From positions 1 through 31,499 of the IMG/VR virus record IMGVR_UViG_3300042471_000049: 31,499 nt of DNA, one strand, 5' to 3'. The notes beneath the pieces were generated by a model. It was not told the origin of the DNA, made no database searches, and was given only the letters and a program-made list of their open reading frames with translations. Made by a program: the position numbers and the translations under genes. The DNA is from a virus. Positions within the stretch are counted from its first letter, which is position 1, and every line of letters begins with the position of its first letter. Below are positions 23,818 through 30,101 of this stretch, piece by piece.

Positions 23818-24143
23818 TGAAATATTTATTATTTATATTTTTAATGGGGTGTACGGCATCAGCTCAAAACCAAAGCGAGGAAACAAAAGAAGACATAGAG
23901 TTTCAAAAGTTAATGAATAAAGTAACTCAAACGAATGATTTGTCTGTACAAGTACAAGCAAAGGCGAGTAAAAAAGAAGCGGAGTTGGTACAAAAGGCGG
24001 TTGAAACTATAAAAGAATTAAAAAGTGAAGTTACAATATTAAAAACGGAATTAAAAGATGTTAAAGCAACTTTGGATAGTGTTAGTAATGATACTGGTGT
24101 CAGTTTCAGGATTTACGCAATACCCAATAATAAAGAAAATTAA
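23817..24143 (+). CDS. secreted coiled-coil protein (possible lipoprotein)
   Basis: The N-terminus MKYLLFIFLMGCTASAQNQ is a signal peptide. It can be read as a lipobox (LMGC, Cys 12) or as signal peptidase I cleavage before Gln (TASA|QNQ), which is common in Bacteroidetes. The rest is a Glu/Lys-rich coiled coil (residues 25-90). A lipoprotein here would make it an o-spanin partner for the protein at 23548. Its last 86 bases are overlapped by the next gene in another frame. Confidence 0.55.
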   Translation: MKYLLFIFLMGCTASAQNQSEETKEDIEFQKLMNKVTQTNDLSVQVQAKASKKEAELVQKAVETIKELKSEVTILKTELKDVKATLDSVSNDTGVSFRIYAIPNNKEN

Positions 24144-24441
24144 ACAAGATTCGGTTGTTATAATGACCATTGAGCAAGGCAAAGAAATAAACGCTTTGTA
24201 TTTAGGTTATAAAAAGACAATAGATTCATTACAAATTAAAACAAAGTATTATGATTCAGCAATTAATCAAATTAGTAAAAAGCAAGATACAATCAACATT
24301 TACAGATATCATATCCAAAATACTAAACCAGCCACAGGAATTGACCAAGAGTTCAAAGAAGCCTTTGAGAAAGAAAAAGGGATAAATAGGTTATGGACTT
24401 TAGTATTGTTTATGACATTAATACTTATTAAAACACAGTAA
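24058..24441 (+). CDS. secreted/membrane protein overlapping its upstream neighbour
   Basis: This 127-residue protein starts 86 bases inside the preceding gene, so its signal peptide (MLKQLWIVLVMILVSVSGFTQ, residues 1-21) is encoded in a second frame of that gene. A Lys/Gln-rich coiled-coil middle follows, and a C-terminal membrane helix (LWTLVLFMTLILIK, residues about 112-125). The nested arrangement recalls Rz/Rz1. Function is inferred from topology and position only. Confidence 0.55.
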   Translation: MLKQLWIVLVMILVSVSGFTQYPIIKKIKQDSVVIMTIEQGKEINALYLGYKKTIDSLQIKTKYYDSAINQISKKQDTINIYRYHIQNTKPATGIDQEFKEAFEKEKGINRLWTLVLFMTLILIKTQ

Positions 24442-24442
24442 T

Positions 24443-24673
24443 ATGAAATGGATAGCAAATTTATTATCGGATGAAAGAGGGTCAATTAGCACAAAGAGAG
24501 TTATAGCTTTATTGAGTGCTTTGTTTTTATGCATTACTTTATTGGCTAATTCTTTTAGTCATTTAGAAGTAGCACCAAGCGACAAACTTGTTGATGCAGT
24601 AATGGCTATATGTATTGCAGCAATGGGGTCAAGCACTATTGACAAATTCTCAACAAAGAAAGATGCCGAATAA
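24443..24673 (+). CDS. holin-like protein, two membrane helices
   Basis: The 76-residue protein has a first helix (VIALLSALFLCITLLANSF, about 20-38) after a cytosolic RGSISTKR segment and a second one (LVDAVMAICIAAMGSSTI, about 49-66), ending in a charged KDAE. The layout matches small phage holins encoded just before endolysins. It overlaps the 27-residue ORF that follows and lies 70 bases before the M15 endolysin. Confidence 0.65.
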   Translation: MKWIANLLSDERGSISTKRVIALLSALFLCITLLANSFSHLEVAPSDKLVDAVMAICIAAMGSSTIDKFSTKKDAE

Positions 24674-24746
24674 CGAAAAACGAGCATTTGCAATTGGCTT
24701 TACCTTATGGGTAATATTATTAACTTATTTTTTTTATAACGTATGA
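24663..24746 (+). CDS. 27-residue single-helix membrane microprotein
   Basis: MPNNEKRAFAIGFTLWVILL continues as TYFFYNV: one hydrophobic helix after a charged start. It overlaps the holin-like gene by 11 bases, and its TGA overlaps the endolysin ATG (ATGA at 24743-24746), so the packing argues for a translated gene. It could be an antiholin or a coupling peptide. Too short for any family call. Confidence 0.45.
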   Translation: MPNNEKRAFAIGFTLWVILLTYFFYNV

Positions 24747-25207
24747 AACTATCAGCACATTTAGACCTTAGCGAAGTAATTCGTAGTGAATCAGCTAAAA
24801 GAAACGGCATTAGCAATATGCCTATCGCTTTACACATTGAAAACTTTAAGCTATTAGCAGAAAAAGTATTTGAGCCAATTAGAACGCACTTTGGAGTGCC
24901 TATCCACATATCAAGTGGTTATCGTAGTGTTGAATTAAACAAATGCATTGGCGGTTCATTAACGAGCCAACATTGTCAAGGCGAAGCTATTGATATTGAT
25001 ATGGATTCATCAACAAGCGGAGTAACTAATAGAATGGTATTTGACTACATTAAGGATAATTTAGTTTTTGACCAGCTTATTTATGAGTTTGGTGATAGCA
25101 AGAATCCAGATTGGGTTCACGTTTCTTATGAGTCAACAGGTAAACAAAGAAAGCAAGTGTTAAAGGCGGTGCGAGTGAATGGTAAAACAACATACCAAAA
25201 CTACTAA
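24743..25207 (+). CDS. endolysin, M15-type peptidoglycan peptidase
   Basis: The 154-residue enzyme has the M15_3 motifs: HISSGYRSVELN (55-66), then SQHCQGEAIDID (75-86) with zinc ligands H77 and D84, and DWVHVSYE with H126. It cleaves peptide cross-links or the stem of peptidoglycan (L,D- or D,D-specificity cannot be told). No signal peptide is present, so it depends on a holin. It sits beside a GH24-like lysozyme, giving the phage two cell-wall enzymes of different bond specificity. Confidence 0.85.
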   Translation: MKLSAHLDLSEVIRSESAKRNGISNMPIALHIENFKLLAEKVFEPIRTHFGVPIHISSGYRSVELNKCIGGSLTSQHCQGEAIDIDMDSSTSGVTNRMVFDYIKDNLVFDQLIYEFGDSKNPDWVHVSYESTGKQRKQVLKAVRVNGKTTYQNY

Positions 25208-25208
25208 A

Positions 25209-25811
25209 ATGATAAGCAAAAAAGCTATTGAATTAATAATCAAGCACGAAGTCGGAGGTAGAGCCGTTTATGAAAAAAGATACCAAAAGCCAATTTGGGC
25301 AGGAGGTGATTCTGGCTGCACGATAGGTCTTGGCTATGATATTGGTTATGTAACCGAAAAGCAGTTCTTTAGCGATTGGGATGGCTTAAATTTAAACTTT
25401 CTTAATGCGTTAAGAAAAGTGGTAGGGATAAAAGGTGAATCGGTTAAATCAATGATGCGTGGCGAAATACTACAAGTTAGGATTCCGTACAATTTTGCAT
25501 ACGATGTGTTCGTTAATAAGTCGCTACCTAAGTATTATGCTATGACTAAAGCAATTTACCCAGAGTTAGACACTTTAAACGAAGACACAAGAGGTGCGTT
25601 GGTTTCAATGATTTATAACAGGGGAAATAAGTTAGATGGCGATAGGCGAAAGGAAATGAGAGCAATAGTTGAACTTGTGGCTAAAGCTGATTACGAGGGA
25701 ATTGCTGACCAAATAGAAAGAAGCAAAAGACTATGGGAAAATGTAGGATTAGATGGATTGGTCAAACGCAGAGAAGAAGAAGCAGACTTGATTCTAAACT
25801 CACTAACCTAA
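25209..25811 (+). CDS. GH24-like phage lysozyme
   Basis: The start at 25209 follows the peptidase stop by one base; an upstream ATG at 25179 would overlap that gene and add ten basic residues. The sequence has the T4-lysozyme-like triad: Glu 14 in IIKHEVGG, Asp 34 and Thr 38 in GGDSGCTIGLGYDIG. The spacing between Glu and Asp is longer than in T4. Two hundred residues with a helical C-terminus (AIVELVAKADYEGIADQIER) fit the family. It should cut the glycan strand of peptidoglycan. Confidence 0.75.
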   Translation: MISKKAIELIIKHEVGGRAVYEKRYQKPIWAGGDSGCTIGLGYDIGYVTEKQFFSDWDGLNLNFLNALRKVVGIKGESVKSMMRGEILQVRIPYNFAYDVFVNKSLPKYYAMTKAIYPELDTLNEDTRGALVSMIYNRGNKLDGDRRKEMRAIVELVAKADYEGIADQIERSKRLWENVGLDGLVKRREEEADLILNSLT

Positions 25812-25820
25812 AATAAACCT

Positions 25821-26858
25821 ATGGCAACAACAAAAAAAGGCGGAAGCAAAACCACAATGAGTGGTCAAATAGTCTTGGATTATTTAGCTAAATATCCTCA
25901 ATGGATGCCTTCTAACACTTTAGCTTCTTTGATTATGAAGGAGCAATCAGCACACTTTGACAATCAAGAAAATGTACGTTATTTAGTACGTTATTATAGG
26001 GGTAAGACTGGCGAAAGCAAAAGTACAAAAGGAACTAACAAACAATTTATAGAAGATTTTAAACGTACTGCTTCAAACTTTGTGCAGCCACCAACTTGGG
26101 TAGAGGAAAAGGTTGTTTATTGTTTGCCGATAGGAATTAAGAAGATGGGTTTTATAAGTGATTTACAAGTTCCATTCCATGACCCTAAAGCTATTGAGGT
26201 TTGCTTTAAATACTTACAGGAACAAAAGATTGATTCATTATTTATTAATGGCGATTTAGTTGACTTTTACCAATTGAGTGATTTCCAGAAAGACCCAAGA
26301 GTTAGAAAGTTTGACGAAGAATACGAGGCAATAATTGAAATGCTTGGTTTTATAAGAGCAACATTTAGTCAAATACCTATTTACTACAACTTAGATGCGA
26401 ATCACGAATTTAGGTATGAAAGGTATATGAGAACTAAAGCACCAGAGTTATTAGGGTTGAACGGCAAGTTTGACTTAGAGGAAATCTTAATGCTAAATAC
26501 TTTTAACATTATTCCGATTAAAAATATAGACCACGTTAAGTTCGGCAAGTTACCTATCATTCACGGAGATACTACATTTAGAAGGGGTAGCGGTGTAAAC
26601 CCAGCTAAAACTCTTTACGATAGAGTTAAGCAGTCGGCAATTGCTTCTCACGTTCATCAAGTACAATCTTACACAACCAAGAATCAATTTGATGAGGAAG
26701 TATTTACTTGCTGGACCACAGGTCATTTAATGCATCCTAATGTGGAATATTGTAAGCACGTTGATAATTACTCACAAGGGTTTGCGATATTAGAAAAAGA
26801 TGTTGAAGGTTACTACTCGGTGCAAAATAAAAGAATATATAAAAACAAAATTTTCTAA
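25821..26858 (+). CDS. calcineurin-like metallophosphoesterase with N-terminal HTH-like region
   Basis: Residues 108-300 form a calcineurin-fold phosphoesterase: SDLQVPFHD (113-121), NGDLVDFY (143-150), DANHEFR (192-198), HGD (248-250) and SHVHQ (276-280). The first motif has Gln at the place of the usual His (D114-x-Q116), a variant also seen in phage enzymes. Residues about 15-60 are helical and could bind DNA. Substrate is unknown; nuclease or phosphatase activity are both possible. It lies between lysis and regulatory regions. Confidence 0.75.
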   Translation: MATTKKGGSKTTMSGQIVLDYLAKYPQWMPSNTLASLIMKEQSAHFDNQENVRYLVRYYRGKTGESKSTKGTNKQFIEDFKRTASNFVQPPTWVEEKVVYCLPIGIKKMGFISDLQVPFHDPKAIEVCFKYLQEQKIDSLFINGDLVDFYQLSDFQKDPRVRKFDEEYEAIIEMLGFIRATFSQIPIYYNLDANHEFRYERYMRTKAPELLGLNGKFDLEEILMLNTFNIIPIKNIDHVKFGKLPIIHGDTTFRRGSGVNPAKTLYDRVKQSAIASHVHQVQSYTTKNQFDEEVFTCWTTGHLMHPNVEYCKHVDNYSQGFAILEKDVEGYYSVQNKRIYKNKIF

Positions 26859-26859
26859 T

Positions 26860-27051
26860 ATGAGATACCCTAAAAACTTTGCAAAATTGACACCAATACA
26901 ACAAGAGCAATGGTTAGTTACTAAACTAATTGAACTGCACAACTTAGAGCAAGAGATTAAATTAACATTAGGCAAAATAAGAGGTGGCGAAAAACTTATA
27001 TTTAAAGAAATAGACAGACCAGACTTAGCTTTAATGAAAGATGAAGATTAA
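26860..27051 (+). CDS. small helical protein of unknown function
   Basis: Sixty-three residues (start MRYPKNFAKLTPIQQEQWLV), mostly charged helix with a coiled-coil middle (LIELHNLEQEIKLTLGKIRG). The start at 26860 is one base after the phosphoesterase stop; an earlier start would lie inside that gene. It overlaps the HExxH gene by 11 bases. No family recognised. Confidence 0.55.
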   Translation: MRYPKNFAKLTPIQQEQWLVTKLIELHNLEQEIKLTLGKIRGGEKLIFKEIDRPDLALMKDED

Positions 27052-27310
27052 AGTTATATATCGCAAATTAGGTAGGGAACAAGCACACGGCATTGCTGAA
27101 AGTGATGGTGTAGTTTATATAGACTCACGGCTAAAAGGCAAGAAGCAGCTTGAAATCCTGTTACACGAGTGCTTACATATACTTAACCCAATGGATGATG
27201 AAGATGCAATTATTGAGAAAAGTGTAACTTTATGTAAGGTTCTTTGGCAACAAGGATACCGAATGGTAGATAATTCTAACGATACACCATTACAAGATGG
27301 TTCTAAATAG
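27041..27310 (+). CDS. small HExxH metalloprotein
   Basis: The 89-residue protein carries LLHECLHIL with H42, E43 and H46, the zincin active-site motif, after a short strand pair (GVVYIDSRLKGKKQ). The third zinc ligand is not obvious; Asp or Glu in MDDEDAIIEK is a candidate. Such mini-zincins occur in many phages with unknown targets. The gene ends 16 bases before a double terminator region. Confidence 0.6.
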   Translation: MKIKVIYRKLGREQAHGIAESDGVVYIDSRLKGKKQLEILLHECLHILNPMDDEDAIIEKSVTLCKVLWQQGYRMVDNSNDTPLQDGSK

Positions 27311-27326
27311 TTGTTCGTTCATAGTT

Positions 27327-27354
27327 CCTCACCCCTAAAAAGGTGGGGTTTTTT
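27327..27354 (+). terminator. Rho-independent terminator (end of late block)
   Basis: CCTCACC (27327-27333) pairs with GGTGGGG (27342-27348) over 7 bp with one G-T wobble and an eight-base loop, followed by TTTTTT (27349-27354). Confidence 0.8.
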
Positions 27355-27357
27355 ATA

Positions 27358-27365
27358 TATCTTTG
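27358..27365 (+). promoter_or_regulatory. -7 box TATCTTTG between the two terminators
   Basis: A perfect TAnnTTTG box lies right after the first terminator and 28 bases before the second. No -33 TTTG is visible. If active it would give a transcript of only about 50 nt. Confidence 0.3.
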
Positions 27366-27393
27366 GCTTTCATATTGGAGAACTTAGGTTTAA

Positions 27394-27424
27394 CCCTCGC
27401 TATTTCCATAGTGGGGGTTTTTTT
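27394..27424 (+). terminator. second strong terminator
   Basis: CCCTCGCTAT (27394-27403) pairs with ATAGTGGGGG (27408-27417) over 10 bp (two wobbles) around a TTCC loop, followed by seven T (27418-27424). Two strong terminators in tandem isolate the late genes from the early region. Confidence 0.85.
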
Positions 27425-27456
27425 ATCGCTCATATAAAGTTAATTTATCGCTCATA
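27422..27456 (+). repeat. 13-bp direct repeat, operator-like
   Basis: TTTATCGCTCATA occurs at 27422-27434 and 27444-27456, start to start 22 bases, about two DNA helical turns. This spacing puts both copies on the same face of DNA, as for a dimer or iteron-binding protein. Confidence 0.55.
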
Positions 27457-27502
27457 ATAGGTAATATTGTTACTAATTTATATAAAAAAGTAAACCTGTA
27501 AC

Positions 27503-27550
27503 TTGACACATATCCCAATAAAGTAAGTCAATTATTTGACTTTTTGACTT
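27503..27550. promoter_or_regulatory. TTGAC(TT) inverted and direct repeats, operator-like
   Basis: AAGTCAA (27525-27531) and TTGACTT (27536-27542) form a 7-bp inverted repeat with a 4-base spacer. TTGACTT recurs at 27544-27550 and TTGAC occurs at 27503-27507. The cluster lies about 70 bases upstream of the early promoter and may bind the small HTH or RHH proteins encoded in the early block. Confidence 0.5.
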
Positions 27551-27609
27551 ATATACCATTTATCCTTATTATTTGCCGTTCATCACATTTATTTAAAATA
27601 ATTGGCTTG

Positions 27610-27643
27610 TTTGATAAAGTTATAAGGTTTTACCCTATCTTTG
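27610..27643 (+). promoter_or_regulatory. early promoter TTTG-N22-TATCTTTG
   Basis: TTTG (27610-27613) and TATCTTTG (27636-27643) give a consensus-like Bacteroidetes promoter for the early gene block. The first ATG (27664) lies 20 bases downstream of the box, giving a short leader. Confidence 0.65.
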
Positions 27644-27663
27644 AATCCTAAACCAAAAGCAAT

Positions 27664-27879
27664 ATGAAAAATTACACAGAACAAGTTTTAGAATTAAATA
27701 AAAGTTACGAAGTAGATTATAAGTATTGGGTAGCTATAAAACCAATTAAAATAACATCTAAGTCAGTAATTTATATTAAAGCAAATGAGAGTATGCAATG
27801 GGGTTCACAAGAATATAGATTGTCAATCGACAACTTTAAAAAGAAATTATTTATTTTAGGAAACATTAAACTTATTTAA
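27664..27879 (+). CDS. early protein of unknown function, 71 residues
   Basis: The first gene after the early promoter. The product (YKYWVAIKPIKITSKSVIYI in the middle) looks like a small beta-strand-rich protein with a short C-terminal strand (KKLFILGNIKLI). No recognised domain. First-gene early phage proteins often act on the host, but there is no evidence for this here. Confidence 0.55.
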   Translation: MKNYTEQVLELNKSYEVDYKYWVAIKPIKITSKSVIYIKANESMQWGSQEYRLSIDNFKKKLFILGNIKLI

Positions 27880-27895
27880 AACCAAAACAACCAAT

Positions 27896-28024
27896 ATGAA
27901 CAAGCTAAAAACACCACAGGAGAAAGCAAACGAACGCTACAAAGCCGAAAGCATCAAACCTATGTATGCATTTATTATTGTATGCGTGGCATTTTTAATT
28001 ACCGCAATCCTTCAAAACATTTAA
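27896..28024 (+). CDS. 42-residue membrane microprotein
   Basis: A charged N-terminus (MNKLKTPQEKANERYKAESI) leads into one membrane helix (MYAFIIVCVAFLITAILQNI). The start is preceded by AACCAAT, the same context as two other early genes. It ends three bases before the next start. Function unknown. Confidence 0.55.
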   Translation: MNKLKTPQEKANERYKAESIKPMYAFIIVCVAFLITAILQNI

Positions 28025-28027
28025 CCT

Positions 28028-28198
28028 ATGACACCAATTCAATTATTTATTAAGACATTGGAAATTAAATTATTAACCATGCCAAAAGATGGCTATGTAA
28101 AAGAAACAGTACAAGCCTGTTTAGACTTAGCAATAGGCATTAATGAAATCTATGAAAACTCTTATTACAACGTTGGTGAGCCAACAAATCAAGACTAA
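28028..28198 (+). CDS. 56-residue helical protein
   Basis: MTPIQLFIKTLEIKLLTMPK leads into a helix (GYVKETVQACLDLAIGINEI) and a polar end. It starts three bases after the preceding stop and its 3' end is overlapped by the RHH gene. Not recognised. Confidence 0.5.
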   Translation: MTPIQLFIKTLEIKLLTMPKDGYVKETVQACLDLAIGINEIYENSYYNVGEPTNQD

Positions 28199-28370
28199 CC
28201 TACAAACCGAAGCCGACTCTAAAGGCATAACGCTTAGTAAGTTGGTTTATAAAATCCTAAAACAATATGAGCAAACTAATTTATCAAGAGAAACAACTGA
28301 AGTTGCACAAAAGAGCAACAATGCTTCTGGAATTGCTAAAACAAGCACAGGGAAGGCAAAATCTATTTGA
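28143..28370 (+). CDS. ribbon-helix-helix (CopG/Arc-like) regulator
   Basis: Residues 4-45 (MKTLITTLVSQQIKTNLQTE, ADSKGITLSKLVYKILKQYE) form an RHH domain: a strand, then two helices with the GITLSKL turn. Such proteins are dimeric DNA-binding repressors and could control the early promoter. Start could be 28143 or 28152. The last 30 residues are Ser/Thr/Lys-rich and lie in a 104-base overlap with the next gene; the first 56 bases overlap the previous one. Confidence 0.65.
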   Translation: MKSMKTLITTLVSQQIKTNLQTEADSKGITLSKLVYKILKQYEQTNLSRETTEVAQKSNNASGIAKTSTGKAKSI

Positions 28371-28563
28371 GGCTGACCTTGCAGAATGGAGGCGAGGCTT
28401 AGATGATACAAGGACAATGATTAGCGAGGAGGACTTGTTAATTAAGATTGCAAGGATGAATGACATCCAGCGCAGAATCCTTAAAAGCTACCATTACCTT
28501 ATTCTTGACCTTTATACATTAACGGAGGATTTTATGTTACCAATAAACCTTTTACATTTCTAA
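28267..28563 (+). CDS. helical early protein overlapping the RHH gene
   Basis: The 98-residue product is strongly helical (QLKLHKRATMLLELLKQAQG, then DLAEWRRGLDDTRTMISEED and a hydrophobic C-terminus). Its first 104 bases share DNA with the RHH gene in another frame. Its stop overlaps the next start by one base (TAATG at 28561-28565). The charged-helix pattern is convincing as protein, so both overlapping frames appear to be used. Function unknown. Confidence 0.55.
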   Translation: MSKLIYQEKQLKLHKRATMLLELLKQAQGRQNLFEADLAEWRRGLDDTRTMISEEDLLIKIARMNDIQRRILKSYHYLILDLYTLTEDFMLPINLLHF

Positions 28564-29000
28564 TGAGAGAAGTACACAAAACGTATATGGCAGAACTTGA
28601 AATAGAAGTTTTGCGAGAAAAGAACAAAAAACTAAAGCAAGAGATAAATCAATTAAAGGATTTATTAGACAAACATTTAAACATAAAAACAATACGAATG
28701 GACAAAGAACAACAAAAGGAATATGCAATCCAAATGGCTGAAAAGATATGTAATTACTACCAGATTAAATATGGACAAATGATGTCCAAATATAGAGGTG
28801 AGGAGGTTACTTTGGCAAGGCAAATGACTATGTATTTTACTAAGGAAAAGACAGAATTAAATGGCGAGGAAATAGGCAAAATCTTTAATAGGGATAGAAC
28901 AACAGTATTGCATTCAATCTCTAAGATTCGTGGACAACTCTCAAATAAGTTTGATGATACCATAAAAAAGGACATTTTCAACTTAAATGTGTTACTTTAA
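28563..29000 (+). CDS. DnaA domain IV-like origin-binding protein
   Basis: The 145-residue protein has an N-terminal coiled coil (residues 8-40, LEIEVLREKNKKLKQEINQL) and a C-terminal helix-turn-helix matching DnaA domain IV: ARQMTMYF (85-92), then IGKIFNRDRTTVLHSISKI (104-122), close to the IGxxFxxRDHxTVxHAxxKI signature. It lacks the AAA+ part. Binding DnaA boxes on phage or host DNA, possibly to capture or inhibit the host initiator, is an inference. Confidence 0.7.
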   Translation: MREVHKTYMAELEIEVLREKNKKLKQEINQLKDLLDKHLNIKTIRMDKEQQKEYAIQMAEKICNYYQIKYGQMMSKYRGEEVTLARQMTMYFTKEKTELNGEEIGKIFNRDRTTVLHSISKIRGQLSNKFDDTIKKDIFNLNVLL

Positions 29001-29032
29001 TTTGGTTATTAACACTAAAGTACCTAATTTTA
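29001..29032 (+). promoter_or_regulatory. promoter TTTG-N20-TAATTTTA
   Basis: TTTG (29001-29004) and TAATTTTA (29025-29032) fit the Bacteroidetes pattern except for the last base of the -7 box. The start codon of the annealase gene is at 29052. Confidence 0.45.
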
Positions 29033-29051
29033 AACTCTAAAACCAACCAAT

Positions 29052-29771
29052 ATGAATGACCAACAACTGGCTAAAAAGCCACAACTTTCGTACACGAAAG
29101 ACCAAGTAGAGTTGATTAAATCGCAGATTGCTCCAGAGGCAACAGTTGATGAACTAAAACTCTTTTTGTACCAAGCACAACGCACAGGACTTGATGCATT
29201 ATCAAGACAAATTTATTGCATCCATCGTAATGTAAAAACACCAAATGGATGGAGTAAAAAAATGACCATACAAACAAGCATTGATGGATTCCGAGTAATC
29301 GCTGAACGTAGCGGAAACTATGGTGGACAAAGCGAACCAATCTTTGTAGAACAAGATGGCAAGTTAATTTCTTGTAAGGTTTCAGTATTTAGATTTCACG
29401 GAGAAACAAGGTATGAAGCATCGGTAGGAGTAGCTTATTGGGATGAATATTGCCAAAGAACAAACGATGGCAAACCAATGGGTTTATGGGCAAAGATGCC
29501 ACATACAATGTTAAGTAAAGTTGCGGAGGCATTAGCTTTAAGAAAGGCTTACCCACAAGATTTAAGCGGTCTTTACACAGGCGATGAAATGGCACAATCA
29601 ACAGAGGAAACTCCAGCCTATATTAAGACGCACGAAAACTTAGAGGACTTAGAGTTAGCGATTGATTTATGCATAAATACTACCGAGTTAAGCCAACTTT
29701 ATGCACTAAATAGCGAACTTGCAACTAAAGATGTAACTAAATTATTTACCAAGAAAAAACAAACTTTATGA
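29052..29771 (+). CDS. bet: Bet/RecT-family single-strand annealing protein
   Basis: The protein shows the lambda Bet pattern: DELKLFLYQAQRTGLDALSR (37-56), QIYCIHR, TIQTSIDGFRVIAERSGNYG (about 76-95), EASVGVAYW and KMPHTMLSKVAEALALRKAY. It anneals complementary single strands during recombination and replication. Length (239 residues) is normal. No adjacent exonuclease gene (Exo/RecE) is recognisable; the SSB-like protein 330 bases downstream and the NinG-like nuclease across the junction are the likely partners. Ends in an ATGA overlap with the next gene. Confidence 0.85.
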   Translation: MNDQQLAKKPQLSYTKDQVELIKSQIAPEATVDELKLFLYQAQRTGLDALSRQIYCIHRNVKTPNGWSKKMTIQTSIDGFRVIAERSGNYGGQSEPIFVEQDGKLISCKVSVFRFHGETRYEASVGVAYWDEYCQRTNDGKPMGLWAKMPHTMLSKVAEALALRKAYPQDLSGLYTGDEMAQSTEETPAYIKTHENLEDLELAIDLCINTTELSQLYALNSELATKDVTKLFTKKKQTL

Positions 29772-30013
29772 CACCAATAAATAAACTTTGGGATTTAAGA
29801 GAGAATGTTAAGTTCTGGAATTACAAAGTAGATACAAGCTACCCACATAACGCAAAGGAAATGATGGATAAGCTAAACGCAGCAAAGGATGAACTTAAAA
29901 GACATAAATTAAGATATTTCCCAGAGTTGTTAGACCAACCTAAAAGAAATTACATACCTTATAAAATGTTAGCTGATAAATTTGAAGTATTTGAAAACTA
30001 TTTAAACGATTAA
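29768..30013 (+). CDS. 81-residue helical protein of unknown function
   Basis: Coupled to the annealase by an ATGA overlap (29768-29771). The product is charged and helical (NAKEMMDKLNAAKDELKRHK at residues 28-47) with aromatic residues near both ends. It probably works with the recombination genes by position. Not recognised. Confidence 0.55.
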   Translation: MTPINKLWDLRENVKFWNYKVDTSYPHNAKEMMDKLNAAKDELKRHKLRYFPELLDQPKRNYIPYKMLADKFEVFENYLND

Positions 30014-30015
30014 TT

Positions 30016-30096
30016 ATGGATGAACAAGAATTAGAACAGGATAGACAAACAGAAATCCAAATAGAACAAGAACAAATTAATAAACACGAAAACTAA
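30016..30096 (+). CDS. 26-residue Gln/Glu-rich microprotein
   Basis: MDEQELEQDRQTEIQIEQEQ then INKHEN: a very acidic helical peptide starting two bases after the upstream stop and ending five bases before the next gene. Low complexity makes it possible that it is not translated. No function can be given. Confidence 0.35.
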   Translation: MDEQELEQDRQTEIQIEQEQINKHEN

Positions 30097-30101
30097 AAAC
30101 A

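Noticed and set aside
27311-27663. CRISPR array or tRNA genes in the gene-free region
   Set aside because: The repeats are only two 13-base copies and short TTGAC motifs; no regular repeat-spacer pattern or cloverleaf was found here or elsewhere in the window.
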